Of a stretch of DNA of 64,000 nt, positions 1 through 8,747 are shown in pieces. This stretch comes from Casp-actino8 sp964614655. Lineage in GTDB: Bacteria > Actinomycetota > Acidimicrobiia > Acidimicrobiales > Ilumatobacteraceae. The stretch lies in NCBI GenBank assembly GCA_964614655.1, contig CAZTPF010000009.1, forward strand, positions 1-64,000, given 5' to 3'. Every line of letters starts with the position of its first letter. Within the stretch, counting starts at the first letter, position 1. Under the pieces are notes generated by a model. The model saw only the letters and a program-made list of their open reading frames with translations. It had not been told where the DNA came from and did no database searches. The translations under genes were made by a program, and so were the position numbers.

Positions 1-576
1 CCGATTCGCAAACTCGACGTGCTCGGCCTCGGTGACGCTCCGATCGTCGGTCCGATCATCTTCAACCAGACGATCCTCACGTATGTCTCGTGGGTGATGG
101 TGGCCGTCGCCTCGTGGTACTTGTTTCGCACGAAAATCGGTCTGCAGTTGCGAGCAGTCGGCGAATCGCCGCAGACCGCCGACGCCATGGGCATCAACGT
201 CGTCAAGTACCGCTACCTGCACACTGTGCTCGGTGGATCACTCGCCGGACTCGGTGGCGTGTTCTACAGCCTCGCGATCGTTCCGCTGTGGGTCGACGGG
301 ATGACCAAAGGCGCCGGCTGGATCGCCATCGCCCTCGTGATCTTCGGCTTCTGGCGTCCCGGACTCACGCTGGTGGGCGCCTACTTGTTCGGAGCATTGC
401 AGTCGCTCGGCACCGCCCTGAAGGCGCGCAACGTCAACATCAGTGGCGACATCCTCGACGCACTGCCGTTCTTCATGACGATCGTCGTCTTGGTCTTGAT
501 CTCGAGTCGTTTCGCTCACCGTCGTCTCGGAGCACCGGCATCTCTCGGTGTTCCGTACGAGCGCGAAGAACGATGA
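1..576 (+). CDS. ABC transporter permease, nucleoside/simple-sugar type (5' partial)
   Basis: The frame is open from base 1, so the N-terminus lies outside the window; about 191 residues remain. Hydrophobic helices alternate with the cytoplasmic loop seen in BMP/BPL2-type inner-membrane permeases (YufQ/NupQ-like), marked by GLQLRAVGESPQTADAMGI. This family pairs two such permeases with an ATPase and a BMP-type lipoprotein to import nucleosides or related compounds; those partners would lie upstream. The stop overlaps the start of the Rieske oxygenase by ATGA, so the two are co-transcribed. Substrate is not determined; purine-like is a guess from the family. Confidence 0.85.
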   Translation, partial: PIRKLDVLGLGDAPIVGPIIFNQTILTYVSWVMVAVASWYLFRTKIGLQLRAVGESPQTADAMGINVVKYRYLHTVLGGSLAGLGGVFYSLAIVPLWVDGMTKGAGWIAIALVIFGFWRPGLTLVGAYLFGALQSLGTALKARNVNISGDILDALPFFMTIVVLVLISSRFAHRRLGAPASLGVPYEREER

Positions 577-1568
577 CGTCGATCTCCAACCTCTCGCCGC
601 AACTGCGCCAGGTCTGGCATCCCATCGGACGCGAGGAGTCGTTCACCCACGAACCGACGCGCTTCGAACTGGTGGGCGATGCCTACGTCGCCGTGCGATT
701 GGCCGGAGAGATCCGCGTGTTTCGCGACATGTGCCCGCACCGATTCGCGCGATTGTCGGACGGCTGCGTGATCGACGACACGATCCAGTGCCCGTATCAC
801 GGTTGGCAGTTTTCATCCGAGGGGCGCTGTGTGCACGTGCCGGCCATGGGTGACGGCGCCACTCCTCCCCCGGCTCGTCTCACGGCACCACATGTGATGG
901 TCCGCTACGGATTGGTGTGGGTGGCTCCCGACGATCCGGTGGCCGAACCCATCACCATTCCCCGGTGGGACGACCCCGATCTCGAAAAGGTGTGGATCGA
1001 CCCGGTCGACGTGACGGCCGGGGCCGCGCAGATCGTCGACAACTTCCTCGACTTCGCCCACTTCCCCTACGTGCACGCCGGCACCTTCGGATCCGACGAC
1101 GACCGACTCGTCCACGACTACACCACCGAACGCACGGCCGACGGTTGGGGTTTCGTCGTCGACTATCCGCACGTGATCGCGAACCACGAAGATCCGCTCG
1201 TGGAGACCGGCGAGCATCCCCTCGTCCAACCACGTGAGATGCAATATCACTACCAGGTGCCGTTCTCGGCGAACCTCCAGTTGTTCCTTCCCCTGACCGG
1301 CATGGTCAATCACATCCTGTTGCTGTGCCAGCCCATGACGCTCGAGACCACCCGTGTGCACATGGTGATGTTGCGCAACGACTGCCCCGATGAGGCGAGC
1401 AAGAAGGCGGCCGTCGCCTACGAACTTCGCGTGTTCGACGAAGATCTGAAGATCCTCGAACGGCTACCTGACACGTCGATTCCCCTCGAACGCGGTCAGG
1501 TTCATGTGCGCAGTGACAAGCACACCGTCGAATTCCGCCGGATTCTCGAGCGACTCGTCTCGCTCTGA
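573..1568 (+). CDS. Rieske [2Fe-2S] aromatic ring-hydroxylating oxygenase, alpha subunit-like
   Basis: The protein has 331 aa. The N-terminal Rieske domain has Cys54-x-His56 and Cys73-x2-His76 as cluster ligands (CPHR, CPYHGW). The catalytic domain begins near residue 150 with a mononuclear-iron segment containing His163 and His168 (FLDFAHFPYVHAG). It is shorter than classic dioxygenase alpha subunits (about 450 aa) and resembles the phthalate/vanillate/caffeine demethylase-like monooxygenases. Translational coupling to the ABC permease suggests that it oxidises the imported compound. The reductase partner is not in the window. Exact substrate unknown. Confidence 0.88.
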   Translation: MTSISNLSPQLRQVWHPIGREESFTHEPTRFELVGDAYVAVRLAGEIRVFRDMCPHRFARLSDGCVIDDTIQCPYHGWQFSSEGRCVHVPAMGDGATPPPARLTAPHVMVRYGLVWVAPDDPVAEPITIPRWDDPDLEKVWIDPVDVTAGAAQIVDNFLDFAHFPYVHAGTFGSDDDRLVHDYTTERTADGWGFVVDYPHVIANHEDPLVETGEHPLVQPREMQYHYQVPFSANLQLFLPLTGMVNHILLLCQPMTLETTRVHMVMLRNDCPDEASKKAAVAYELRVFDEDLKILERLPDTSIPLERGQVHVRSDKHTVEFRRILERLVSL

Positions 1569-1572
1569 ACGA

Positions 1573-2109
1573 CTAGACGCGCTCGAATTCGAGCAGTGCC
1601 TCTTCCTGGTTCGGTCCGTTCATCTGCACGTGCAGACGGTTGGTGTCGATGAAGTGGCGATGCACTTCAGGGCCGTGCGGGCTGGTCACGTTCACGACGA
1701 GGTCTTCACCGACGAAGATGGCAGTCTTGGTGACTGGTCCGGTGATCGACTCGGTGGCGAACACCGTCTCACCGTCGGCGGTGATGGTGTCGAGGCGGCG
1801 TTCGGTGCGCTTCTTGCCACGCCAGCGAACGATCTGCGAGATGGTCACGACGCCATCTTTCAAACCGAACGTGGTGACCGAGCGATGGAAGAAGTGGTCG
1901 ATCTCGTCGTCGATGTCGTCGGCCGACATTCCTCGTGCGGCGAGCCACTCGCGGTAGCCGGTGTGGGCCACGAGCTTCCAGGTGCCGCGCCAGGCGTACA
2001 CCGGACCCGACACTTTGGTGCGACGCTGACCTGTGCGGGGCTTGGCGGAGAACAAGCCGCGCATGGCTCCGACCTTGGCCCGCTGCAAGAGCATGTCGGG
2101 ATTGAACAA
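1573..2109 (-). CDS. Conserved hypothetical protein (5' end at or in assembly gap)
   Basis: About 170 residues are readable before the frame enters the N-gap. The C-terminal half alternates basic and hydrophobic beta-strand-like stretches (an RWRGKKRTERRLDTI strand, then TESITGPVTKTAIFVGEDLVV), which looks like a calycin or lipocalin-type barrel, but I do not recognise a family. An in-frame ATG lies near 2092, so the gene may be complete or may extend into the gap. It converges with the Rieske oxygenase, 4 bp from its stop. No signal peptide is visible. Function unknown. Confidence 0.6.
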   Translation of the reverse strand: MFNPDMLLQRAKVGAMRGLFSAKPRTGQRRTKVSGPVYAWRGTWKLVAHTGYREWLAARGMSADDIDDEIDHFFHRSVTTFGLKDGVVTISQIVRWRGKKRTERRLDTITADGETVFATESITGPVTKTAIFVGEDLVVNVTSPHGPEVHRHFIDTNRLHVQMNGPNQEEALLEFERV

Positions 2110-2209
2110 NNNNNNNNNNNNNNNNNNNNNNNNNNNNNNNNNNNNNNNNNNNNNNNNNNNNNNNNNNNNNNNNNNNNNNNNNNNNNNNNNNNNNNNNNNN
2201 NNNNNNNNN
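2110..2209. other. Assembly gap (100 N)
   Basis: A run of exactly 100 N, a placeholder of unknown true length. It hides the N-terminus of the DUF2256/DUF3253 gene and possibly that of the minus-strand hypothetical gene. The flanks share no overlap. Confidence 0.95.
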
Positions 2210-2524
2210 TGGGAGCGGTCGTGGAACGAAGTTCGCTTCTGCTCCGATGGTTGTCGACGGCACCGTCCGAGTGATCTCGACCGTCGTCTCGAAGCGACGA
2301 TCATCGAACTTCTCGATTCGCGGGCGCGCGACGCGACAATCTGTCCGAGCGAGGCGGCCCGGGCGGTGGCCGACGAGTGGCGTCCGTTGATGGAACGGAC
2401 GCGTGCCGCGGCACGACGTTTGCACGTGGCCGGCCAGCTCGACATCCTCCAAGGAGGACGAGTGGTCGATCCGTCCAGCGCCAAAGGCCCGATCCGCTTG
2501 CGCCGGAGGTTTTCTGGTGCCTGA
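2210..2524 (+). CDS. DUF2256 and DUF3253 domain protein (5' partial)
   Basis: No start codon exists in frame after the gap, so the beginning lies in the Ns. The first residues (WERSWNEVRFCSDGCRR) match the second half of a DUF2256 zinc-ribbon-like domain, whose first Cys pair must be hidden. The remainder, from RRLEATIIELLDSR through TICPSEAARAVADEWRPLM to GPIRLRRR, is a DUF3253 winged-helix-like domain. Fusions of these two domains are known; their role is not. Its stop overlaps the GTG of the downstream methyltransferase by 8 bp. Confidence 0.8.
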   Translation, partial: WERSWNEVRFCSDGCRRHRPSDLDRRLEATIIELLDSRARDATICPSEAARAVADEWRPLMERTRAAARRLHVAGQLDILQGGRVVDPSSAKGPIRLRRRFSGA

Positions 2525-3134
2525 TCTTGACCCATACGGTGAAAAATCCTCACCAGAACACCGGTTTGGCGAAGCGTATTACCGGAGGTTTTATGGGAAG
2601 GGTGGGGTGCACGATCGGCGCAAGATCGCCCAGCTCGCCTCGGCCGTGCACGGCATGTGCGCGTGGTGGGACGTCACCCCCCGATCGGTGCTCGACGTGG
2701 GAGCCGGGCTCGGCCTCTGGCGCGACTGGTACCGCACCACCCACCCGCGCGTGAAGGTGGTGTCGACCGACATCAGCGAACATGCGTGCACGAAATACGG
2801 CCACGAACATCGCGACATCGCCACCTGGACGCCGTCACGCCAGTTCGATCTCGTGATCTGTCACGGTGTCCTGCAGTATCCCGACGACGCAGCCGCCACG
2901 TCGGCCATCGCCAATCTGGCCGCGGCCTGCCGACACGTGTTGTATCTGGAAGTTCCCACGTCGCTCGACTTCCGCACGGTCGTCGATCCCGACGCCACCG
3001 ACATGGACGTCCACCATCGCTCCGGCGATTGGTATCGCGAACGACTCGATCAGTACTTCGTCCAGGCCGGCGCCGGACTCTGGGTGCGTCGCGGTGGCGG
3101 TGTGTTGTTGTACGAGCTCGAACGTTCGCGCTGA
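2517..3134 (+). CDS. Class I SAM-dependent methyltransferase
   Basis: The protein has 205 aa. SAM-binding motif I (SVLDVGAGLG) is near residue 58, followed by an acidic strand (STDIS) and a motif IV-like FDLVICHGVLQY. A GTG start at 2517 is chosen because a GGAGG ribosome site lies 6-10 bases upstream; longer starts would run back into the DUF3253 gene. Substrate cannot be told from sequence; a small-molecule or cofactor target is as likely as a macromolecule. It converges with the saccharopine dehydrogenase-like gene, with one base between the stops. Confidence 0.8.
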   Translation: MPDLDPYGEKSSPEHRFGEAYYRRFYGKGGVHDRRKIAQLASAVHGMCAWWDVTPRSVLDVGAGLGLWRDWYRTTHPRVKVVSTDISEHACTKYGHEHRDIATWTPSRQFDLVICHGVLQYPDDAAATSAIANLAAACRHVLYLEVPTSLDFRTVVDPDATDMDVHHRSGDWYRERLDQYFVQAGAGLWVRRGGGVLLYELERSR

Positions 3135-3135
3135 T

Positions 3136-4419
3136 TCAGCTGCGCAGCGGGCGTCGGACCGGACGGTCCCAGCCGGGCTGGCCGGTGGGCTTGGGTCCGG
3201 GCCACAGACGAGGCCCCATCTCGACCATGCCGTGATGCGCTCCGTACTCACCGAGCAAGTTGAGATACGGCGCCGCGTCGAATGCTTCGGGGCCGCGCAC
3301 GCCGGTGCCCTTCCACGTTCCGTTCGACATGAGTTCGAGTGCCACGACCGGACAGATCGCCGTCTGCCACAACACGGCCTGCGATCCCCACTCGCGCATG
3401 GTGGTGTCGTTGTCGGCCACGTGGTACAGGTACACCTCGCGCGGATTGCCGTCGTAGGTGCCCTTCACCCAGATACCGGCACACGTCTTACCGGTCATGA
3501 GGTGGCCGAGCTTGGCCGGGTTGGGAAGAACAGCCGCCAGCACGTCGCGCGGCGCAACCGACACGTCGCCGACTCGCACCGGGACGACCGAATCGAGACC
3601 CAAGTAGGCGAACGTCTTCAGGAAGTCGATGAACTCGGCGCCGAGTCCGTACTTGAACGTGACGCGATTGCAGTCGACCTCACGCGGAATGAGAAGCACC
3701 TCTTCGTGTTCGACATTGACGCACTCGACCGGTCCGATGCCGGCCGGGAAGTGGAAAATCTCGGGTTCGCTGAAGCAGTCGGTGGTGAAAAGGCCGCGCT
3801 CTTTCTCCCAGATGATCGGCGGATTGAGGCACTCTTCGATCGTCGTCCAGATGGAGAACGTGGGGGCGAACTCGTAACCGTCGATCGAGAGGTTGGATCC
3901 GTCACGCACACCGATCTCGTCGATGGTGTCGAACAGCACGTCGGCCGCATAACGCGCGAACACATCGGACAAGCCGGGTTCGATCCCCATGCCGACGAGA
4001 GCAAGGATGCCCTTGTCGCGCCAGGCGTCGTGGGCGGCCAATTGCGCCTCACCGAGCGGAATGCCCACTTTGTTGTAGGGGTCGGTGGGGTGAGGCTTGC
4101 TCAGGTTCATGGCCATGTCGAGGTAGTTGGTACCGGCCTCGAAGCAGGCGTCGAAAATGGGTTCGTTGAGTCGTGGATCGCAGGCGTTGACAACGACGTC
4201 GGCCTTGGTGGCCGCAATCATGTCGACAATGGCCTTCTTGTCGCGCGCGTCGAGTTCGACGGCACGAAAACGCGACGGATCGTCCAATTCGGCGACGGCC
4301 TTCTCCGCAGCGGAGAGGTACAGGTCGGCGAGAACGAACTCCGTGAAGAAGGACCGGGTTTCAGCGATCGAGGCCATGGAAGCCCCGACGCCGCCTGCGC
4401 CGATCACCAGGATGTTCAT
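3136..4419 (-). CDS. Saccharopine dehydrogenase family oxidoreductase
   Basis: The protein has 427 aa. It opens with a Rossmann motif (MNILVIGAGGVGASMASIA) and has the saccharopine dehydrogenase/homospermidine synthase-like C-terminal domain (VVVNACDPRLN, then LALVGMGIEPGLSDVFARYA). The family catalyses reductive or oxidative reactions on amino acid-imine adducts: saccharopine, carboxynorspermidine, lysine/arginine dehydrogenases. The exact substrate is unresolved; a carboxynorspermidine-type or Lys9-like role is possible. The ATG at 4419 is chosen because it sits directly before the nucleotide-binding strand. Confidence 0.8.
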   Translation of the reverse strand: MNILVIGAGGVGASMASIAETRSFFTEFVLADLYLSAAEKAVAELDDPSRFRAVELDARDKKAIVDMIAATKADVVVNACDPRLNEPIFDACFEAGTNYLDMAMNLSKPHPTDPYNKVGIPLGEAQLAAHDAWRDKGILALVGMGIEPGLSDVFARYAADVLFDTIDEIGVRDGSNLSIDGYEFAPTFSIWTTIEECLNPPIIWEKERGLFTTDCFSEPEIFHFPAGIGPVECVNVEHEEVLLIPREVDCNRVTFKYGLGAEFIDFLKTFAYLGLDSVVPVRVGDVSVAPRDVLAAVLPNPAKLGHLMTGKTCAGIWVKGTYDGNPREVYLYHVADNDTTMREWGSQAVLWQTAICPVVALELMSNGTWKGTGVRGPEAFDAAPYLNLLGEYGAHHGMVEMGPRLWPGPKPTGQPGWDRPVRRPLRS

Positions 4420-4493
4420 CAGTCGTCCAATTCGTGAACGCTTCGGGAGCGAAGCGTGCTCCAGGTCTAGCCGGAGTCCTCTACGATCGCACC

Positions 4494-4940
4494 GTGAGTC
4501 GCGACATTGACGCGAGATTGAAGCGCATCGAGGGGATTCTCGAGATCCAGCAGTTGTTCGTCGACTACGGCTTGGCCCTCGACGCCGGTGACTTCGCCGC
4601 ATATGCCCAGGTCTTCTCCGAAAACGGTGAACTGAACCTGGGGCCCCTCGGAACAGCGATCGGCCGTCCGGCCATCCAGGAACTGATGTCACGAACCATG
4701 GACGGTCGGGTCGGAACCTCGTTCCACATCGTGAGCAGCCCGCAGATCACCTTCACCGACGATGACCATGCGACGTCGCAGGTGATGTGGACGGTGGTGC
4801 ATCGTCAAAAGGACGGCTCGCCGAAACTCACGATGATGGGGCGGCATGTCGACCGACTCGTCCGTGAGAACGGATCGTGGAAGATCGCGTCACGCCGGGG
4901 CCTCATCGATCTGCCGAGCGAATACCGCGATCAGGGTTAG
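4494..4940 (+). CDS. SnoaL-like / nuclear transport factor 2-fold protein
   Basis: The protein has 148 aa with the SnoaL/NTF2 alpha+beta-barrel pattern: helical start (IEGILEIQQLFVDYGLALDAGD), then FAAYAQVFSENGELN, and a C-terminal GSWKIASRRGLIDL. Members are polyketide cyclases, dehydratases, ring-hydroxylase small subunits or uncharacterised stress proteins, so no reaction is assigned. The GTG start at 4494 gives the normal family length. It is divergent from the saccharopine dehydrogenase-like gene with 74 bp between, where a shared promoter region must lie. Confidence 0.8.
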   Translation: MSRDIDARLKRIEGILEIQQLFVDYGLALDAGDFAAYAQVFSENGELNLGPLGTAIGRPAIQELMSRTMDGRVGTSFHIVSSPQITFTDDDHATSQVMWTVVHRQKDGSPKLTMMGRHVDRLVRENGSWKIASRRGLIDLPSEYRDQG

Positions 4941-4950
4941 CGACGCGCCG

Positions 4951-5349
4951 TCAGCCGATCACGGTCGGTAACGCCGTCGACCAGTCACGATCGGCGTCGA
5001 TGAGCTGCAACACGTCGGGGTGGAAACGCTTCTCGACGAGCGACCACAACCCCGAACGAGCCGCGACCTCGGCCGTGGTCTCGAAACGACCGGTCGCTCG
5101 CCACGATTCGTGTTCGTCGATCTGCAAGAAACGAGTCGCTCGCACCCACGCATCGGCATCGGATCGGTGCAACCACGACAGGAGCGAGACCATGTGCTGA
5201 CCGTTCGGCACGAAGCCCATGGTGTTGGTCCACCACTCGGCACCCAACTTCTTCACGCACCACTGCGCATCGGGGTCGGCCCGTCCATCGAGGCCGTCGA
5301 GGGCGGGATGGACGACGAGGCCATCGGAGTCGAGCGCGACGAGACTCAT
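4951..5349 (-). CDS. Conserved hypothetical protein, 132 aa
   Basis: A soluble protein with many Trp and charged residues (QWCVKKLGAEWWTNTMGF near residue 30). No signal peptide or membrane segment is visible. Its ATG overlaps the stop of the LOG-family gene (ATGA), so it is co-translated with it. I do not recognise a family; coupling to a nucleotide-processing enzyme is the only functional hint. Confidence 0.65.
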   Translation of the reverse strand: MSLVALDSDGLVVHPALDGLDGRADPDAQWCVKKLGAEWWTNTMGFVPNGQHMVSLLSWLHRSDADAWVRATRFLQIDEHESWRATGRFETTAEVAARSGLWSLVEKRFHPDVLQLIDADRDWSTALPTVIG

Positions 5350-6104
5350 GCCGCTTTGGCCCGACTCTGCTCGCCGAGAGCACGAATGGGACGGAGTCGG
5401 TGGTACAGGCGGAATCGTTCGACGGCATGCGACTTGATGTGGGCCATGGCCTCGTCGACGTCGTCGGTGACGAGAAGGAGGTCGAGGTCGCCGGGCGAGA
5501 TCATGCCGGTGTCGTTCATGTGGTCGATCTGGGCGAGCAAGGGCTGCCAGAACTCCTTGCCCATGAGCACCACCGGGAAGTCCTGCACCTTGCCGGTCTG
5601 GATGAGGGTGAGCGACTCGAACAGTTCGTCGACGGTGCCGAAGCCACCCGGCATCACGACGAAGGCGTACGAGTACTTCACGAGCATCATCTTGCGGACG
5701 AAGAAGTAGTTGAAGTCGATGCTCACGTCGAGATACGGATTGGGCATCTGCTCGTGCGGCAGTTCGATGTTGCAGCCGATGCTGCAACCTCCCGCTTCTT
5801 TGGCGCCGCGGTTGGCAGCCTCCATGATGCCCGGGCCTCCCCCGGTCATGACGGCGAAGCCCATGTGACTGGCCGCCGCACCCACGTCGCGGGCCAGCTG
5901 ATAGTGCGGGTGATCCTCCTGCAGTCGGGCCGAGCCGAACACGGTGATGCACGGCCCGGCGAAGTGCAGGCCTCGGAACCCACGCAGCATCTCTCGGGTG
6001 ACTCGATACACCGTGCGCAACTCGCGCCGACGCAGGCGTGGACCGCCGAGGAGACGTCGGTCATGGGATTGACGAGACTTTCGACCTTCGTATTCCACGT
6101 CCAT
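5346..6104 (-). CDS. LOG family protein (TIGR00730; cytokinin riboside 5'-monophosphate phosphoribohydrolase-like)
   Basis: The protein has 252 aa. It carries the hallmark motifs TGGGPGIMEAANRGA (near residue 87) and PGGFGTVDELFE (near 158), which form the nucleotide-binding and catalytic site of LOG/LdcB-type Rossmann proteins. These enzymes hydrolyse nucleoside 5'-monophosphates to base plus ribose 5-phosphate. A basic 35-residue N-terminal extension precedes the core. It forms a two-gene operon with the downstream hypothetical gene. In actinobacteria, homologues are more probably involved in purine turnover than in hormone signalling. Confidence 0.85.
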   Translation of the reverse strand: MDVEYEGRKSRQSHDRRLLGGPRLRRRELRTVYRVTREMLRGFRGLHFAGPCITVFGSARLQEDHPHYQLARDVGAAASHMGFAVMTGGGPGIMEAANRGAKEAGGCSIGCNIELPHEQMPNPYLDVSIDFNYFFVRKMMLVKYSYAFVVMPGGFGTVDELFESLTLIQTGKVQDFPVVLMGKEFWQPLLAQIDHMNDTGMISPGDLDLLLVTDDVDEAMAHIKSHAVERFRLYHRLRPIRALGEQSRAKAA

Positions 6105-6175
6105 ACCGACAGCCTGCCACTTCGAGCCTCCGACGTGACTTCGCGAATCCGCCGTCCACCTGACAACCTGGGAGC

Positions 6176-7018
6176 GTGCCGAAAAAGACTCGCCTCACCG
6201 TCGCCACCGTCAACGTGAACGGCATCCGTGCCGCCGTGAAGAACGGAATGGAGGGCTGGATCGCCGAGCGGAAACCCGACATCGTGACGATGCAGGAGGT
6301 GCGGGCTCCCGATGCGATGGTGGGTGATCTGGTGCGTCAGGTGACCGACGCCAAGTGGTCGGTCGTGCACGACGAATGCGAGTTCAAAGGTCGGGCCGGC
6401 GTCGCGGTGGCAGCCAAGAAGCCCATCTCGGCGTCACGATCGGGGCTGAAGGCGCACTCCAAGAAGAACGCCAAGGTCTACAACGACACCGGCCGCTGGA
6501 TCGAGGCCGATCTCGACACCCCCGATGGCAAGGGGCTGACCGTCATCTCGGCCTACGTGCACACCGGTGACGCTGAGCAGCCCGACAAGATGAAGGAGAA
6601 GCTCGCCTTCATGTGGGCGGCCAAGGAGCGCCTCGCCTCACTGATGGCGTCGAAGCGGCACGTATTGCTCACCGGCGACTTGAACGTCGCGCACAAGGAA
6701 TTCGACATCAAGAACTGGAAGGGCAACTTGAAGAGTGCCGGCTTCCTTCCCGAAGAGCGGGTGTGGTTCGACGAGTTGTTCGACGAACTCGGATTGGTGG
6801 ACGTCGCTCGTCAGCTGAGCGGTGACGGGCCGGGCCCGTATTCGTGGTGGTCGTGGCGTGGCAAGGCCTTCGACACCGACGCCGGTTGGCGCATCGACTA
6901 TCACATCGCGTCGCCTGGTCTGGCCGATGCCGCCGTGGCCACATCGGTGGATCGAGCGCCGTCGTACGCCGAGCGTTGGTCGGATCACGCACCTGTCGTG
7001 GTCACGTACGCACTCTGA
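6176..7018 (+). CDS. xth: Exodeoxyribonuclease III
   Basis: The protein has 280 aa, the usual length. EEP nuclease motifs are visible: NVNGIRAA at the N-terminus, MQEVR (metal-binding Glu), LTGDLNVAH in the centre, WRIDYHI and a terminal SDHAPVVV with the catalytic Asp-His pair. It cleaves abasic sites and removes 3' nucleotides in base-excision repair. GTG start. Its last 34 bp overlap the 3' end of the convergent membrane-protein gene. Confidence 0.92.
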   Translation: MPKKTRLTVATVNVNGIRAAVKNGMEGWIAERKPDIVTMQEVRAPDAMVGDLVRQVTDAKWSVVHDECEFKGRAGVAVAAKKPISASRSGLKAHSKKNAKVYNDTGRWIEADLDTPDGKGLTVISAYVHTGDAEQPDKMKEKLAFMWAAKERLASLMASKRHVLLTGDLNVAHKEFDIKNWKGNLKSAGFLPEERVWFDELFDELGLVDVARQLSGDGPGPYSWWSWRGKAFDTDAGWRIDYHIASPGLADAAVATSVDRAPSYAERWSDHAPVVVTYAL

Positions 7019-7914
7019 CGCTGTCGCTTCACTGCGAAGGCGGTGAACACGAGCCCGGCCACTCCCACCGCGACGATCGCCACTCCCTGCAGCAGATCGT
7101 TGTCGATGTTGTTGGTGAGGTACACCACGATGGCGATCACCGTGACCGCTGAACCGCCGATGATCTGCTCGATGCGATTCCACTGCATGCCGGTCCAGAG
7201 CAACAGGGCGCCGATGCCGAGGGCGGGCAGGAGGCCGTCGAGCCCCGAGTATTCGTCGAGCCACTGCGGGACCGACGAGAACACCGTGACCACACCGGCG
7301 ATACGGATGAGGATCGCTGCTCCGTAATCGCCTTGGCCGAGTCCGATCAGGAGTGAGCCGCCGATGAGGAACGGGATGGCACCAACTCCGAAGTCGAGAT
7401 TCGCCCATTCGACGATGCCGCCGCACACCGCCATGGTGGACGGAATGACGATGATCGCCGACGAGAACTCCGTGAAGCGAACACGGAGAAGGGCCCACAC
7501 CACACCGAGCGCTCCCCCACTCACGGCGATGATCGCGCCGTCGATGTCTGCATTGCTGAGAAACATTGCACCGCCGGCGACGAGAGCACCAAGCGACACG
7601 ATCTCGCAGAACTCACCGGCTCGACGTCGCCATCCCTCGTGACGCCACAACTGGAAGGCGATCACACCGAACACTGCCGAGGCGGCGAGGAGTGAGGACG
7701 CGATGATCGTCTCGGACGCCTCCTCGAACAAGGCCACCACCACACGGATGAGGCCGACACCGATCACCAGGACAGCGATGTACGACAGCAGTTCCCGCCA
7801 CATGATCTTGAAACGCGGGGCGTTGAGAATTTCGTCGGCTTCGGTGAACGACAGGCGGTGGCTGGCCACCATCTGGTCGACCACTTCGCGCTGGGTTCTG
7901 ATCTCCATCGTCAT
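6985..7914 (-). CDS. Multi-pass membrane protein, DUF2157-like
   Basis: The protein has 309 aa: an N-terminal cytoplasmic helical segment (VVDQMVASHRLSFTEADEIL), then roughly nine hydrophobic helices, then a short basic tail. The layout is that of DUF2157-type integral membrane proteins; assignment to that family is tentative. GGAGGTG lies 6 bases before the ATG at 7914 and supports this start. Convergent overlap with xth. Function unknown. Confidence 0.7.
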   Translation of the reverse strand: MTMEIRTQREVVDQMVASHRLSFTEADEILNAPRFKIMWRELLSYIAVLVIGVGLIRVVVALFEEASETIIASSLLAASAVFGVIAFQLWRHEGWRRRAGEFCEIVSLGALVAGGAMFLSNADIDGAIIAVSGGALGVVWALLRVRFTEFSSAIIVIPSTMAVCGGIVEWANLDFGVGAIPFLIGGSLLIGLGQGDYGAAILIRIAGVVTVFSSVPQWLDEYSGLDGLLPALGIGALLLWTGMQWNRIEQIIGGSAVTVIAIVVYLTNNIDNDLLQGVAIVAVGVAGLVFTAFAVKRQRQSAYVTTTGA

Positions 7915-7992
7915 GATGCACCTCCGATCAGCGCACTGTGGCAGTGGCGCGAGCGAACAAGGTGTCAGGATTGACGAAAAGTGGCAGTCGTA

Positions 7993-8349
7993 CTAGGTAC
8001 GGTTCGACTGCCGGTAGCTGCGATACACGGCGAGCAGGGCGTCCTTTTGCTCGTCGGTGAGATCGGGGTCGGCGGCGATCGCCGTTTCGGTGGACGACGA
8101 CACTGATTCAGCGTCGTCGAGCATGCCGGCCCGTTCGAGAAGCTCTTCGGCCGACACATTGAGGGCCTTCGCGATCGAGCGGACCACACGAACGGAAGGT
8201 TCGTGCAGTCCGCGTTCGATCTGCGACAGGTACGGATTCGACACCTGCGCGAGCTCCGACAACTGCCGAAGACTCATCTTGGCAAGTTGACGTTGGTGTC
8301 GGATGGCCGACCCGAGTGCGCCGAGTCGGCGCTCCCAGTCGTCAGCCAC
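7993..8349 (-). CDS. XRE-family regulator, Rv0474 / MLDSR-like
   Basis: The protein has 118 aa. A Cro/C1 helix-turn-helix (about residues 14-68) contains SLRQLSELAQVSNPYLSQIERGLHEPS, then a short C-terminal helix (EQKDALLAVYRSY). This motif set matches the mycobacterial Rv0474 family, whose gene neighbours hbhA, and the Rhodococcus lipid-droplet regulator MLDSR, whose gene neighbours mlds. Here it lies 3 bp downstream of a HbhA/MLDS-like gene, giving the same pair. It probably represses that gene and itself through the palindrome at 8748-8760 (inference). Confidence 0.85.
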   Translation of the reverse strand: MADDWERRLGALGSAIRHQRQLAKMSLRQLSELAQVSNPYLSQIERGLHEPSVRVVRSIAKALNVSAEELLERAGMLDDAESVSSSTETAIAADPDLTDEQKDALLAVYRSYRQSNRT

Positions 8350-8352
8350 GAA

Positions 8353-8733
8353 TCAGGCCGAAGCCGAAGCAGCCGGCTTGGCCGATGCCTTCTTGGCGCT
8401 GGCCTTCTTCGAACCGGCCTTCTTCGTCGACTTCTTGGCGGCCGGCTTCACGGCCGGCTTGCCAGCCACGGTGCGGGCGGCCTTGGTCACGAAATCGGCC
8501 TGGAGGTGGAGGATCGACTTGGCGAACTCGACGTTCTTCTCGACGGCGGTCTCGATGACGGCCGGCACCGGAACGGTGGGGAGATCGACCTTCGGGACCC
8601 GAGCCGAGACGGTGGCCTTGGCCAGGTCGGAGGCGGAGCGAACCGTGGTGACACCCTTTTCGAGGGCCTTCAGGGCTCGTTCGTTGTTGCGCTCGATGCG
8701 CTCGATGACGGTGGTGCGGGAAAGTGTCTTCAT
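8353..8733 (-). CDS. HbhA / MLDS-like lipid-droplet or phasin-like protein with Lys/Ala tail
   Basis: The protein has 126 aa. An amphipathic helical N-terminal two-thirds is followed, from about residue 92, by a Lys/Ala/Ser-rich tail with repeated KKAS/AKK units like the heparin-binding tail of mycobacterial HbhA. HbhA and its Rhodococcus homologue MLDS bind lipid droplets or heparin; the Lys/Ala tail can also bind DNA. First gene of a two-gene operon with the Rv0474-like regulator. ATG at 8733 chosen; the upstream extension is unsupported. Short compared with HbhA (about 199 aa). Confidence 0.78.
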   Translation of the reverse strand: MKTLSRTTVIERIERNNERALKALEKGVTTVRSASDLAKATVSARVPKVDLPTVPVPAVIETAVEKNVEFAKSILHLQADFVTKAARTVAGKPAVKPAAKKSTKKAGSKKASAKKASAKPAASASA

Positions 8734-8747
8734 GACCCGAACCCTAC

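Noticed and set aside
2866..4437. A 523-aa plus-strand open frame across the saccharopine dehydrogenase-like gene
   Set aside because: It lies over two well-supported genes, has no recognisable domain, and its composition is that of a reverse-frame shadow in high-GC DNA.
7989..8001. CGTAC-TAG-GTACG palindrome at the end of the XRE gene
   Set aside because: Short, inside coding sequence and the stop codon; no T-run or neighbour that suggests function.
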